64,000 nt of DNA from Nocardiopsis_B mangrovi (GTDB lineage: Bacteria > Actinomycetota > Actinomycetes > Streptosporangiales > Streptosporangiaceae). The notes under the pieces are model-generated. The model made no database searches. It saw only the letters and a list, made by a program, of their open reading frames with translations, and was not told the origin of the DNA. Below, one piece after another: positions 38,605 to 47,559 of the stretch (within the stretch, counting starts at the first letter, position 1; the number at the start of each line of letters is the position of its first letter). Made by a program: the position numbers and the translations under genes. The stretch is taken from NCBI RefSeq assembly GCF_042653925.1, contig NZ_JBHSFQ010000008.1:1-64000 (forward strand), read 5' to 3'.

Positions 38605-39459
38605 TCAGGTCTGATCGGTGGTGTCGTGGACCAGGGCGCGTTCGCCGGCCTCAACGCGCATGGGCAGGTGGTTGCCGGGTGGCGCTAGGGGGCAGACGAA
38701 GACATCCGGGTTCAGGTGGTGGTGGGAGAGCGTTGCCCGGTTGGCGTCGACGGTCAGTGTGCTGCCGGGCTCCAGCAGTGGCAGGACGAGCCAGCGGCCG
38801 ATCTCGGGAGTCTCGGTACCGTTGGTCTCATCGGTGAAGACCACCAGACGCTGGCCGGGCATGTCTTCGAGGACGGCGAGCACGTATTCGGTGCCCTTGA
38901 TGGTCACGACTAGGTCGACGGGGGCGAGGATGGCCTCGGTGCTGCGCGGGCGGGTCAGCCGTCCCACTTCGATGCGCCGGCCGTCGGGCGCCGCGCGGTA
39001 GCGGCCTTCGAGGACCCAGGAGGGGTCGTAGGGGAAGGTATCGATGCCGCTGAGCCCGGAGCGTTCGACGGCGCCGTGGTCCATGACGACCAGGCCGTAG
39101 GATCCGTCGGCGCCGCCGGCGAAGCCGACCATGTCGTCGGGGAATCCCAAAGAGCAGCCGGAGGGGACTTCGACGGTTCCTTCGACCGTCGTGCCGTCGA
39201 CCGCCACGCCGTCCGCGGCGTCGGCGGTAACGGTCAGGGCACCGGACGCGCTGGTACTCCACCGGCCGGGGACACCGGGAAGCGTGTGGGTGTCGCGGTC
39301 GGTGATCCTGCCGTTGGCGACGACCTTGGCCTTGCCGTTCGCTCCGGCGACCTCCTCCCATCGGCCTCGGCGCCAGGCTTCGTACTCGGCGGGCAGGCCG
39401 TTCGAGTCGTCATCGCCGGCCGCAGGCTTCTCAACGGGCGGGGTCTGAGGTGTGGCCAT
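38605..39459 (-). CDS. DUF1684 family protein, 284 aa
   Basis: The C-terminal signature matches DUF1684: FPYDPSWVLEGRYRAAPDG, LVLPLLEPGSTLTVDANRAT and NPDVFVCPLAPPGNHLPMRV. Family members usually have DFNRAYNPPCAF and a Cys at this site; here the Cys is in DVFVCPLAPP. There is no known reaction. ATG 39459 is preferred because the AGGAG site lies 7 bases upstream of it but only one base from ATG 39465. It is 50 bp upstream of the SnoaL-like gene and probably in one transcript with it. Confidence 0.8.
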   Translation of the reverse strand: MATPQTPPVEKPAAGDDDSNGLPAEYEAWRRGRWEEVAGANGKAKVVANGRITDRDTHTLPGVPGRWSTSASGALTVTADAADGVAVDGTTVEGTVEVPSGCSLGFPDDMVGFAGGADGSYGLVVMDHGAVERSGLSGIDTFPYDPSWVLEGRYRAAPDGRRIEVGRLTRPRSTEAILAPVDLVVTIKGTEYVLAVLEDMPGQRLVVFTDETNGTETPEIGRWLVLPLLEPGSTLTVDANRATLSHHHLNPDVFVCPLAPPGNHLPMRVEAGERALVHDTTDQT

Positions 39460-39639
39460 GGGCATGCTCCTTTTCTCTGCGCTGTGAACGGTGTGTGTGC
39501 TGCGTGGTCCGCCGCGGTGCCGCGCCGGGAGACCGCGCATTCAACCTGCGAGCCGGATGCGTGATCGGCATAGGATCTTGCTTTCAAGGCAAGGATCCGA
39601 TGCTGGGGCTGTACTGCGGGCAACCAGGGACGCTGGGAA

Positions 39640-40497
39640 TCAGGGGCGGCGTGCGGCCCAGACGGTGCGTTCGGTGCGCACCCCCAGATCGTCGCGACGC
39701 AGGATGCTGTCCGGGCCGTCCGTGTCGAGGAGCCGGTCGAGCGCGGCGAGGTCCTCGGCGGAGAGCGCGTCGGCGGCGACGCCGCGGATGCGCTGGAGGC
39801 CGGCGAGGGCGTAGCGGCCGATCGCTTCGCCGCGGGATCCCTCGATGTTCACGGGGATGGAGCGTTCGCCTTCGATCGTGAACCCGGCTGCGGCCAGCAT
39901 CGGACCCCAGTCGGCGCCGCGGTTGGGCAGGTGCTCAGTGTGGAAGCGGTCGGCCGCGGCGTGACAGCGTGCTTCCAGACCGGGCCGGTATCCGGGGGCG
40001 CCTTCGGGCAGGAAGCGGGGGAAGCCGGCCAGCTCGACGACGGCGAACAGGCCGCCGGGCGCGAGCGTGTCGTGCACGTTTCGCAGGATGCGGTCGGGGT
40101 GGGCCATGTGGTGCATCGACGCTGAGGCCCACACCAGGTCCGGCGAGCCGAGGTCGGGCCAGCGGGAGTCGAGGTCGGCCTGTGCGGTGTGTACGCGGTC
40201 GTCCACTCCGCGGGCGCATGCCTTTTCGCGGAGGCGCTGGAGGTGCTCGACCGATGCGTCGACGGCGGTGATGTGTGCCCCGGGGAAGCGGTCGAGCAGG
40301 GCGAAGGTGCCCGCCCCCGTGCCGCAGCCCAGGTCCAGGATCCGGCTCGGGGCGGTCTTCAGGGGGAGCCATGCGGTGATGGCGGCCGTGTGCTCGGCGA
40401 GAACCTCGGCGTCCAGGTCGAGGATCTCCGTCTGGTCGCCGGTGCCGTGCTCCTGGTGGTGGCCGTGCTGGGAGGTGTGCTGGTGCGCTTGGCTCAT
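39640..40497 (-). CDS. SAM-dependent class I methyltransferase with His-rich N-terminus, 285 aa
   Basis: Rossmann SAM site ILDLGCGTGAGTFALLDRFP (motif I), acidic motif II in ITAVDASVEHL, and DLVWASASMHHMAHPDRIL as motif IV. The first ~20 residues are His-rich (HQHTSQHGHHQEHG), which is unusual and suggests a metal-binding tail. Closest in style to UbiE/Methyltransf_25 enzymes acting on small molecules. It lies downstream of the XRE-cupin regulator and before DUF1684. The ribosome site is weak, so the transcript may be leaderless. Confidence 0.88.
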   Translation of the reverse strand: MSQAHQHTSQHGHHQEHGTGDQTEILDLDAEVLAEHTAAITAWLPLKTAPSRILDLGCGTGAGTFALLDRFPGAHITAVDASVEHLQRLREKACARGVDDRVHTAQADLDSRWPDLGSPDLVWASASMHHMAHPDRILRNVHDTLAPGGLFAVVELAGFPRFLPEGAPGYRPGLEARCHAAADRFHTEHLPNRGADWGPMLAAAGFTIEGERSIPVNIEGSRGEAIGRYALAGLQRIRGVAADALSAEDLAALDRLLDTDGPDSILRRDDLGVRTERTVWAARRP

Positions 40498-40612
40498 ACC
40501 GCCACAGTAAGCCGGTCATGCGCGAGCAGCACGATTCCTTCCCGTTAACGCAAGACAATGACCCTCCGCACTGCCCGACGCGCAAGACTCCACGTTCACC
40601 GGGGCCCCATGC

Positions 40613-41218
40613 CTACTCGCCGACGCCCTGGGCGTCGTCACGGCCACCGCCGTCCCGCTGGTGGCCGCGGCGGGCGTCGCGGTCGAAGATGCCCAGGATC
40701 TCGCACGGTCCCCCCTCGACCCCGATCGCGTGCGGCATCATGGTGGGGAACTCGGCGGCCTGGTTGGTCTCGACGCGGAAGCGGCGGTGGCCGAGCATGA
40801 GGATCGCGGTGCCGGACAGGACGACCAGCCATTCGCGGCCGGGGTGGGCGCGCATGCGGGCGGGGTTGTCGGGCGGCGGTTCGGTCATCCGCTGACGCAC
40901 GACGCTCATGCCGGGGTCACCCTTGATGGGCCAGCGCATCAGGCCATGGGCGCCGTCGATCATCGGGCTGGTGACGACGTCGTCGGTGGCGGTCGCGACG
41001 AGCTGGTCGAGTGTGGTGTCCAGGGCCCGGGCGAGGGCGACGAGCTGGTCCAGTGCGAGCCGGCGCTGACCGTTCTCGATGCGGCTCAGTGAGGACTGGC
41101 CGAGGTGGGCGCGGGTAGCCAGTTCGTCCAGGGACCAGCCCTGCGCGACCCGCAGAGCGCGGATCCGTTTGCGCACGAGGCCGTCCAGGTCTCCATCTTC
41201 TTGCGTCATGGGCAACAT
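40613..41218 (-). CDS. XRE-family regulator with C-terminal cupin domain, 201 aa
   Basis: N-terminal HTH_3: RIRALRVAQGWSLDELATRA followed by GQSSLSRIENGQRRLALDQL. The second half is a cupin (MRAHPGREWLVVLSGTAILM, then FPTMMPHAIGVEGGPCEILG) that probably senses a small ligand. ATG 41218 has a GGAAGG site eight bases upstream. It is divergent from the thioredoxin-reductase-like gene at 41308 with an 89-bp shared promoter region, so it probably regulates that gene and its own downstream operon. Confidence 0.9.
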   Translation of the reverse strand: MLPMTQEDGDLDGLVRKRIRALRVAQGWSLDELATRAHLGQSSLSRIENGQRRLALDQLVALARALDTTLDQLVATATDDVVTSPMIDGAHGLMRWPIKGDPGMSVVRQRMTEPPPDNPARMRAHPGREWLVVLSGTAILMLGHRRFRVETNQAAEFPTMMPHAIGVEGGPCEILGIFDRDARRGHQRDGGGRDDAQGVGE

Positions 41219-41307
41219 CGTATGCCCTTCCTGCAACGTGGGGTTAGCGTCGTGCGCAGATGGCCCGGAACCTCCGGGTCCACGCATGAGGGAAGAGGGT
41301 GCGAGCC

Positions 41308-42321
41308 ATGTCCGTGAGGGCTTCCGCGCACGCGAGCGACGCACTGCCCAGTGAGGCCGTCGACGTCGTGGTGATCGGCGGCGGTGCCGCGGGGTTGAAC
41401 GGTGCGCTGATACTCGCCCGCTCCCGCCGCTCGGTCGTCGTGATCGACAGTGGCACCCCGCGCAACGCTCCCGCCGAGGCCGTGCACGGCTTCATCGTCC
41501 TGGACGGTCGACCGCCCTCCGAGATCCTCGAACGGGGCCGTGAACAGGTGCGCCGGTACGGCGGTCGGGTCGTCTCCGGCGAGGTGGGCTCGACCGAACC
41601 TGCCGCCCCGGCCCCCGACGGAGACCTCCGGTTCACCGTCATCCTGGCCGACGGCCGGGCCGTGACAGCGCGCCGTGTACTGGTGGCCACCGGACTGCGC
41701 GATGAACTGCCGGACATTCCCGGGCTCGCCGAACACTGGGGACACGGTGTGGTGCACTGCCCCTACTGCCACGGGTGGGAGGTGCGCGACGAGCCCATCG
41801 GCGTCCTCGCCACCGGCCCCGCCTCGGTCCACCAAGCGCTGCTGTTCCGTCAGCTGACCGACGACTTGATCTACTTCACCCTCGGCCACGAGCCGGATGC
41901 CGATACCCGGGCGCGCTTCGCCGCCCGGGGGATCCGCATCGTCGACGCCCCGGTGCGGGAAGTCGTCACCGGCCAGGACAGCGGTATCGCGGGGGTGCGC
42001 ATGGCCGACGGTGCGGTCGTGGCCCGACGCGTCCTCGCCGTCGCGACGCACATGCGGGCCCGCACCGAGGGTCTGGACGGCCTGAAGCTGCCGATGGAGG
42101 ACCTGGCCGGCGGCACGGGGCGCCGCTTCGCCTCCGGAATGGCGGGAACCACCGAGGTCCCGGGCGTGTGGGTGGCCGGCAACGCCACCGACCTCATGGC
42201 CCAGGTCGGCGCCTCCGCCGCGGCCGGCGCCCTGGCCGGCTCCCATATCAACGCCCAGTTGGCCGCCGCGGACACCGACGCGGCGCTCGCCGCCGCGCAG
42301 GGCGGGACCACCACGACCTGA
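41308..42321 (+). CDS. Thioredoxin-reductase-like FAD/NAD(P) oxidoreductase, 337 aa
   Basis: FAD-binding motif VVVIGGGAAGLNGALILARS, ATG motif VLVATGLRDELPDIPG, and the redox-active pair CPYC in VVHCPYCHGWEVRDEP, followed by a NAD(P)-binding half and the terminal GVWVAGNATDLMAQVGASAA. The NAD(P)-binding half has GVLATGPASVHQALL rather than the classical GGGxxA, as in stand-alone low-molecular TrxR-like enzymes (holomycin/gliotoxin-type dithiol oxidases are one known use of a CxxC TrxR fold). Divergent from the XRE-cupin regulator. Substrate unknown. Confidence 0.88.
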   Translation: MSVRASAHASDALPSEAVDVVVIGGGAAGLNGALILARSRRSVVVIDSGTPRNAPAEAVHGFIVLDGRPPSEILERGREQVRRYGGRVVSGEVGSTEPAAPAPDGDLRFTVILADGRAVTARRVLVATGLRDELPDIPGLAEHWGHGVVHCPYCHGWEVRDEPIGVLATGPASVHQALLFRQLTDDLIYFTLGHEPDADTRARFAARGIRIVDAPVREVVTGQDSGIAGVRMADGAVVARRVLAVATHMRARTEGLDGLKLPMEDLAGGTGRRFASGMAGTTEVPGVWVAGNATDLMAQVGASAAAGALAGSHINAQLAAADTDAALAAAQGGTTTT

Positions 42322-42439
42322 CGCCCGCACCGGCGCGCGACCGCCCACGGCGATGCGCGGTGGTGCGGGCCCACCCATCGACTCCGTCGACCGGAGCCGC
42401 TCCGGCGCGGACTCCGCGTGCCCTTTTCGAGAGGAAGCC

Positions 42440-44038
42440 ATGAGTACGAACCAGCCTCCCCAGGCTGCGGCAGCGGAAGCAGGAATCGGGGACATACCGG
42501 ATGCGCGTCGGCTCCGCACGATCCTGATCACCGTCTCGATCGCGCTGATGGCCGTCATCGCCTCGGTGTCCGGACTCAACGTCGCCCAAACCCACATGGC
42601 GGTCGAGTTCGGCGCCTCGCAGAGCACCGTTCTGTGGATCATCAACATCTACACCCTGGCCCTGGCCGCGCTGCTGCTCCCGCTCGGCGCCATCGGCGAC
42701 CGCGTGGGCCGCAAGCCCATGCTGATCACCGGGCTGGGCGTCTTCGGCGTCGCCGGTGTCGCCGCCGGCCTGGCCCCGACAGCGGAGGTCATGCTGGCGG
42801 CGCGCGTGGCCGGTGGTATCGGCGCCGCGATGGTCATGCCGATCACCCTCGCCGTCATCACCTCCACCTTTCCCGAGGAGCAGCGGGGTAAGGCGATCGG
42901 CGTATGGACCGGTGTCGCCGGAGGCGGCGGGATCCTGGGCATGTTCCTCTCCGCGCTCCTCGTCGACATCGCGGACTGGCGCTGGCTGTTCGCCCTGCCC
43001 GTGGTCCTGATCATCGTGGCCCTGGCCATGACACTGCGGGCGATCCCCAACTCCCGCGAGCGGTCCGCTCATCCCTTCGACACCGTCGGCGCCCTGGTGT
43101 CCACGGTCGCCGTGATCGGGCTCATCTTCGTCCTGCAGGAGGGGCCCGAGCGCGGCTGGACCGCCCCCGCGACGCTGATCGCCCTCGCCGTCGGCCTCGT
43201 CGCCGCCCTCGGCTTCGTGGCCTGGGAGCTGCGCCGCCGGGACGCCGCGCTGCTGGACGTGCGCCTGTTCGGTGAACGCGGACTGGCCGGCGGCTCCATC
43301 ACACTGCTGGTGGTCTTCGGCGTTCAGGCGGGCATCGCCGTGGTCCTCTACCCGTTCTTCCAGGCCGTGCTCGGCTGGTCGGGCCTGCTGTCCACGCTTG
43401 CGCTGATGCCCATGGCGGTCATGATGATGTCGGCCTCCGGCCTGGCTCCGCGGATGACCGCGCGCATCGGCGCCCGCTCGACCATGGCCGTGGGCGTCGC
43501 TCTGGCAAGCGTCGGATTGGCGCTCATGGCCCTGTTCGTCTCCGTTGACGGCGGCTACCCGGCCGTCCTGCCCGGCATGCTCGCCCTGGGCATCGGCATG
43601 GGCCTGTCGATGACCCCCTCCACCGAGGCCATCACCGGCTCCTTGCCGCGCGAGAGGCAGGGCGTCGCCTCCGCGCTCAACGATGTCACCCGCGAGTTCG
43701 GCACCGCTCTGGGCGTCGCGCTCCTCGGCGCGCTGCTGTCCGCCGGCTACCGCGGCGCCATCGACGGTCGGCTGCACGGCATCCCGCAAGGAGCCGCGGA
43801 CACCGCCCGCGAAGGCGTGGCCAACGCCGTCGCGGCCGCGGGCCACACCGAACCGTACGCGCGGGATCTGGTCCACGCCGCCCAGCAGTCCTTCGTCGAC
43901 GGCTGGCAGCAGAGCATGTGGGCCGGCGCCGCTGTCATGGGCGCTCTGCTCGTCTACATCGCCCTGCGCGGACCGAAGAATGCCACGCCCGTGGTCGAGG
44001 ACGAGGCAGAGTCCACCGGGGCCGTAGCCGTCCGATGA
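42440..44038 (+). CDS. MFS transporter, DHA2/EmrB family (MFS-3), 532 aa
   Basis: Signature segments: LNVAQTHMAVEFGAS in TM1, LPLGAIGDRVGRKPML in the 2-3 loop, ARVAGGIGAAMVMPITLAVI, and GGGGILGMFLSALLV. About fourteen hydrophobic segments are visible. A GAGGAAG site precedes ATG 42440. It is 118 bp after the flavoprotein gene on the same strand and probably exports the product or substrate of that enzyme. It is not closely related to MFS-1/MFS-2. Confidence 0.92.
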   Translation: MSTNQPPQAAAAEAGIGDIPDARRLRTILITVSIALMAVIASVSGLNVAQTHMAVEFGASQSTVLWIINIYTLALAALLLPLGAIGDRVGRKPMLITGLGVFGVAGVAAGLAPTAEVMLAARVAGGIGAAMVMPITLAVITSTFPEEQRGKAIGVWTGVAGGGGILGMFLSALLVDIADWRWLFALPVVLIIVALAMTLRAIPNSRERSAHPFDTVGALVSTVAVIGLIFVLQEGPERGWTAPATLIALAVGLVAALGFVAWELRRRDAALLDVRLFGERGLAGGSITLLVVFGVQAGIAVVLYPFFQAVLGWSGLLSTLALMPMAVMMMSASGLAPRMTARIGARSTMAVGVALASVGLALMALFVSVDGGYPAVLPGMLALGIGMGLSMTPSTEAITGSLPRERQGVASALNDVTREFGTALGVALLGALLSAGYRGAIDGRLHGIPQGAADTAREGVANAVAAAGHTEPYARDLVHAAQQSFVDGWQQSMWAGAAVMGALLVYIALRGPKNATPVVEDEAESTGAVAVR

Positions 44039-44398
44039 CCACGAGGCGGCGATCGCGCTCACGTGAGAGGGCCGCCAGTGGGCGGCCGGTGACGGCGTCG
44101 GCCAGTTGAGCCGCCCCCCGGCGCCTGATCGCTCCGCTGGTCGTGTCTGCGCCGGGCCAATCGGCTTCAGCGTGCGCTGCGCGATGGAGTACTCCGCCGC
44201 GAGTACGTTCACCACCGTGGCCGGCCATGCGCTTGCGTGGTCGATGTCTTCGAACCTCGGGGCGCCCGACCGCAAGGCCCGCAGCGGCGGCGGTCCCTGC
44301 CGGGCGCCCCGCTGGGTGCGCGCATTCCGAAATTTTAGTTTGAGACTCGAATGATCTACTATGCTTCGCAACTCGAACTAAAAGAGGAGAGAGCCCTC
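44039..44398. other. 360-bp gap upstream of the OYE gene
   Basis: No supported gene. The last ~65 bp are strikingly AT-rich compared with the rest of the window and hold the operator-like inverted repeat described separately. Confidence 0.5.
44333..44383. promoter_or_regulatory. Inverted-repeat operator/promoter of the OYE gene
   Basis: TTTTAGTTTGAG (44333-44344) is mirrored by CTCGAACTAAAA (44372-44383) with one mismatch, and ACTCGAA occurs twice between and within them. A -10-like TACTAT lies at 44357-44362 in the middle. The layout suggests a MarR/HxlR- or TetR-type operator over the promoter; the regulator is not next door. Confidence 0.6.
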
Positions 44399-45652
44399 AT
44401 GGGTGCTACAAGCCTGGACACACCACTCGTGCTGCGCAGCGGCTCCACCGTCGCCAACCGCATCGCCAAAGCCGCCATGGAGGAACAGCTCGCCTCCGCC
44501 CACCAACTGCCGGGGCCCGGCCTCCACCGCCTGTACCGGCGCTGGGCACACAGCGGCGCCGGCCTGCTCATCACCGGCCATGTCATGATCGACCGGCGCG
44601 CGGTCGCCCAACCCGGCGACATCGTCCTGGAGAGCGACACCCCGATCAGCGGCTTCCAAGGCTGGGCCGAGGCGGCCAAGAGCGGCGGCGCGCAGGTGTG
44701 GATGCAGATCAACCACCCGGGCCGGGTCGTGCAGGCCGACACCCACGGAAGATCCTGGGCTCCATCCGCCGTGCCGGTGCGCGCCGGGTTCTTCTCCCGC
44801 TTCTTCGCACCGCCTGAGGAGATGTCCCAGGCGCAGATCGACGAGGTCGTCGCACGCTTCGCGGCGACCGCCCGCGCCGCCGACCGTGCCGGGTTCGACG
44901 GAGTCGAGGTACACGCCGCCCACGGCTACCTCCTGTCGCAATTCCTCTCACCACTGGTCAACCGCCGTACCGACCAGTGGGGCGGGAGCCTGCACGACCG
45001 GGCCCGCCTGCTCCTGGCGGTCATCCGACGCATCCGCTCGGCGACGCGCCCCGGATTCGCGGTGGCGGTCAAGCTCAACTCCGCGGACTTCCAACGAGGC
45101 GGGTTCGACCTCGGTGACGCCGAGAAGGTCATCGCCATGCTCGCGGCCGAGGAGGTCGACCTCGTCGAACTCTCCGGAGGCAGCGTGGAGAGCCTGGCCA
45201 CCGCGGGCGCGCCCGCCGACGGCAGCACCCTGCGACGCGAGGCCTACTTCCTGGATCTGACCGCGAGCCTGGCCGACTCCGCCGAGGTCCCCCTGATGCT
45301 CACCGGCGGGATCAGGCGACGCTCCGTGGCCCAACGGGTCCTGGACGGCGGATTCGACCTCGTCGGGGTCGCCACCGCCCTAGCCGTCGACCCCGGCTCC
45401 GCGGGACGCTGGCTCGATGAGGACGAGGCCGAGGTCCCCGCACCGCGGTCCTCCCTGCGATCGAAACCGCTGCGCGCGTCGGCGGTCCAAGCCGCGACGA
45501 CCGCCCGAATGCACCGGATGGCCGCCGACCTGCCCGACTGTTCCACCGATGCGCCCTTGCGGGCGCTGGTGGTCGACCGGGTCCGCCGCGGCCGGCAACT
45601 GCGCGGCTACCGGCGCTGGTTGCGCCTTCACACCCCTGAAGCTCTGTCGTGA
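44399..45652 (+). CDS. NADH:flavin oxidoreductase, Old Yellow Enzyme family, 417 aa
   Basis: FMN (beta/alpha)8 barrel signatures: ANRIAKAAMEEQLAS near the N-terminus, VWMQINHPGRVVQ, the OYE motif GFDGVEVHAAHGYLLSQFLS with its His-Gly-Tyr, NRRTDQWGGSLHDRARL, and a phosphate-binding MLTGGIRRRSVAQRVL. Probably reduces activated C=C bonds of electrophilic compounds using NAD(P)H. ATG 44399 has a GAGGAGAG site. The C-terminal ~60 residues are a basic extension without known function. Stands alone behind its own operator. Confidence 0.92.
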   Translation: MGATSLDTPLVLRSGSTVANRIAKAAMEEQLASAHQLPGPGLHRLYRRWAHSGAGLLITGHVMIDRRAVAQPGDIVLESDTPISGFQGWAEAAKSGGAQVWMQINHPGRVVQADTHGRSWAPSAVPVRAGFFSRFFAPPEEMSQAQIDEVVARFAATARAADRAGFDGVEVHAAHGYLLSQFLSPLVNRRTDQWGGSLHDRARLLLAVIRRIRSATRPGFAVAVKLNSADFQRGGFDLGDAEKVIAMLAAEEVDLVELSGGSVESLATAGAPADGSTLRREAYFLDLTASLADSAEVPLMLTGGIRRRSVAQRVLDGGFDLVGVATALAVDPGSAGRWLDEDEAEVPAPRSSLRSKPLRASAVQAATTARMHRMAADLPDCSTDAPLRALVVDRVRRGRQLRGYRRWLRLHTPEALS

Positions 45653-45884
45653 CCTCACTTGGGGTGCCTCCTGATCAAACCGGAGAGCAGGGCGAGCGGC
45701 TCGCTCGAAAGTGTCGATAGGACGCCGTCATGCGGAGGGGCCGCGCGACCCGCCGCCGAGCAGGGGTGGTAAGCGCCGAACTCGCAGTCGCCGGCGTCGA
45801 GGGCGGGGGCCTGCGAGGTGACGGTCGCTGCAGCAGGGGGTGGGCCGGTCGATCACAGTGCCGGGGTGACCCGGTCGAAGACGA

Positions 45885-45937
45885 CGATATGCGCAACTCA
45901 GGTTGACATGGATATGCGCGCAACCTAGGTTGACATC
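45885..45937 (+). promoter_or_regulatory. Leaderless promoter with direct repeats ahead of the HTH gene
   Basis: TTGACA (45903-45908), 17-bp spacer and TAGGTT (45926-45931) place the transcription start at or next to ATG 45938, so the mRNA is leaderless. Two copies of a 19-20 bp element (GCGCAACTCAGGTTGACAT and GCGCAACCTAGGTTGACAT) overlap the -35 and -10; the second contains the palindrome AACCTAGGTT. Likely autoregulatory sites. Confidence 0.75.
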
Positions 45938-46183
45938 ATGGATGCGGTTCAGCTTGCGGCCACTGCTTCGGATACCTCGGCCCCCGCCGACGGTCTGCGC
46001 GCCGTCGCATCGTTGCGGACGTTGGTCGAGTCATTGGAGCTGCGGCAGGTCGAGCAGGCCCTGAGGTCGGGCGAGTCGTGGTCCTCCATCGCCGCCGCCC
46101 TCGGGGTGACCCGTCAGGCCGTCCACAAGAAATACGCGAAACGACTGCGCCACATCAGCGCGCCCGAAAGAGGTCAGCGATGA
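45938..46183 (+). CDS. Small HTH protein, 81 aa
   Basis: The C-terminal half is a helix-turn-helix (ESWSSIAAALGVTRQAVHKK), preceded by a helix LVESLELRQVEQALRSG. Proteins of this size and motif are commonly paired with Clp-N-domain proteins in actinobacteria. It overlaps the next gene by ATGA, so translation is coupled. Likely binds the direct repeats in its own promoter. Confidence 0.85.
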   Translation: MDAVQLAATASDTSAPADGLRAVASLRTLVESLELRQVEQALRSGESWSSIAAALGVTRQAVHKKYAKRLRHISAPERGQR

Positions 46184-47145
46184 CGAACCCATCGGCGAAG
46201 CCGGGGCAGCCCGCTGGGGGCTTCGACCGTACCGCCACCGAGATCGCCGCGAGCCGCGAGGCTGCGCGCACCGGGAACATCGAAGTCGGCTTCGAACACC
46301 TGCTACTGGGCGTGCTCGTCACCGGCGGCACGGGCGCCCGCGTGCTCATGGCCGCCGGCGTGGGCCTCTCCGAGGCGCGCTCGGCGATCGACATACTCGT
46401 CCGGGAGGACATCGCCCTGCTGGGGATCGACGCGCCCTTGCCAGAACCGTCCGGCACGTCCGGCGCCGGCACTCCCGCGCTCCTTCCGCTCGGCCCCCGT
46501 CTGCGAGAACTCGTGGACGACTGCCCGCATGCGGGCGGCGACCGGGCCCTGCTCGCGGCGCTCATCGACGACGAGGGCGGCCGGGTGCGGCGGCTGCTGG
46601 AACGGCTGGGCGCCGACACCGGCCGGATCCGCCGCGAGCTCGATGCTCCGGTCGGGACCCAGGACGCCACGGCGCAATCCCACCCCTCCGACGCCCCCTT
46701 CTGGGCGGCCGAGGAGGCGCCCGCGGGGTGGGAGTACACCGTCTACGAAAGTCAGGTACCGGTATCCGACGCGCGGCTCTGGCAGCTGGTCAGCGATCCC
46801 GAACGACGGGGTGAGTGGGATACGGCCGACGTTTCGTCGCGACAGCTCGGGGATGGCGTCGTCGAGCTGAGCCACAACCAGAACGACGGGGAGACCTACC
46901 GGGAGTCGATCACGCACAGCGTTGCGGGCCGGGAGGTCACCTGGGCGCGGTACGAGGGCAAGAGCGCGGCGCCCCGCTCGTTGCGGATCGTCATCGAACC
47001 GGTCGGGGACCACGCGCGGCTGCACCTGCGCCTTGGCTGGCCCAATGCGCTGCGGGGCCGGATCTCCAAGCGCGTGGTGCGGTGGGTCGTCCGGCAGAAT
47101 CTGCGGGCTCACTCCCAGGCGATCGCGCAGGCCGCCGCGTCGTAG
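46180..47145 (+). CDS. Clp N-terminal domain plus SRPBCC domain protein, 321 aa
   Basis: Residues about 20-150 resemble two Clp-N repeats: AREAARTGNIEVGFEHLLLG-type segments and ELVDDCPHAGGDRALLAALI, as in ClpC N-domains that bind misfolded or marked proteins. Residues about 185-320 form an SRPBCC/START-like fold (ISDARLWQLVSDPERRGEWD type, with RLHLRLGWPNALRGRISKRV). There is no ATPase domain. It may use the Clp-N part as a partner-binding or sensor module for the coupled HTH regulator. The assignment of the second domain is by fold pattern. Confidence 0.75.
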   Translation: MTNPSAKPGQPAGGFDRTATEIAASREAARTGNIEVGFEHLLLGVLVTGGTGARVLMAAGVGLSEARSAIDILVREDIALLGIDAPLPEPSGTSGAGTPALLPLGPRLRELVDDCPHAGGDRALLAALIDDEGGRVRRLLERLGADTGRIRRELDAPVGTQDATAQSHPSDAPFWAAEEAPAGWEYTVYESQVPVSDARLWQLVSDPERRGEWDTADVSSRQLGDGVVELSHNQNDGETYRESITHSVAGREVTWARYEGKSAAPRSLRIVIEPVGDHARLHLRLGWPNALRGRISKRVVRWVVRQNLRAHSQAIAQAAAS

Positions 47146-47559
47146 CCGCCCCGGGGGCGTCGGCGCGCCGTGTGGCCCGCCGTGCGACCGCGCGGTACGA
47201 GACCGCGGCGACCACGGAGCCGGGTGGGATACCCACCGCCTCGCCCGGGCCGAGGCGAGCCGCACAGCGGGCGGAGACCGCCGTGCGCGCCTGGCGGAGG
47301 GCACCTTTCACGAGGCGGAGCCGGTGAGCGGCGCAGGGGGTCGAGGAATGAGCAAGTAGGATCCGGCGCCAAGATCCGCTCGGCGATGGGAGCACGGGAG
47401 GTGGCGGGAGGACGGCGAGAGCCTCCCTGACCCGATCCACCCGGTCGGTGATTGGTGTGGACCCATCGTGTCGACCTGATTCGGTGGGAGCGTTTCAAGT
47501 GAAGCGACAGTACCAGCGGCGGAACCGTCCCGTTCGGTTCGCCGGATGAGGAGTCTGCG
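47146..47559. other. 414-bp gap
   Basis: No supported gene; open frames lack ribosome sites and recognisable products. A promoter for the 47560 gene probably lies in its right half, where the sequence is less GC-rich, but no clear -35/-10 was found. Confidence 0.4.

Noticed and set aside
42248..44371. Minus-strand ORF of 707 codons opposite MFS-3
   Set aside because: It is the antisense shadow of MFS-3 (rich in Gly, His, Gln, Arg); the plus frame has clear membrane-transporter signatures and a ribosome site.
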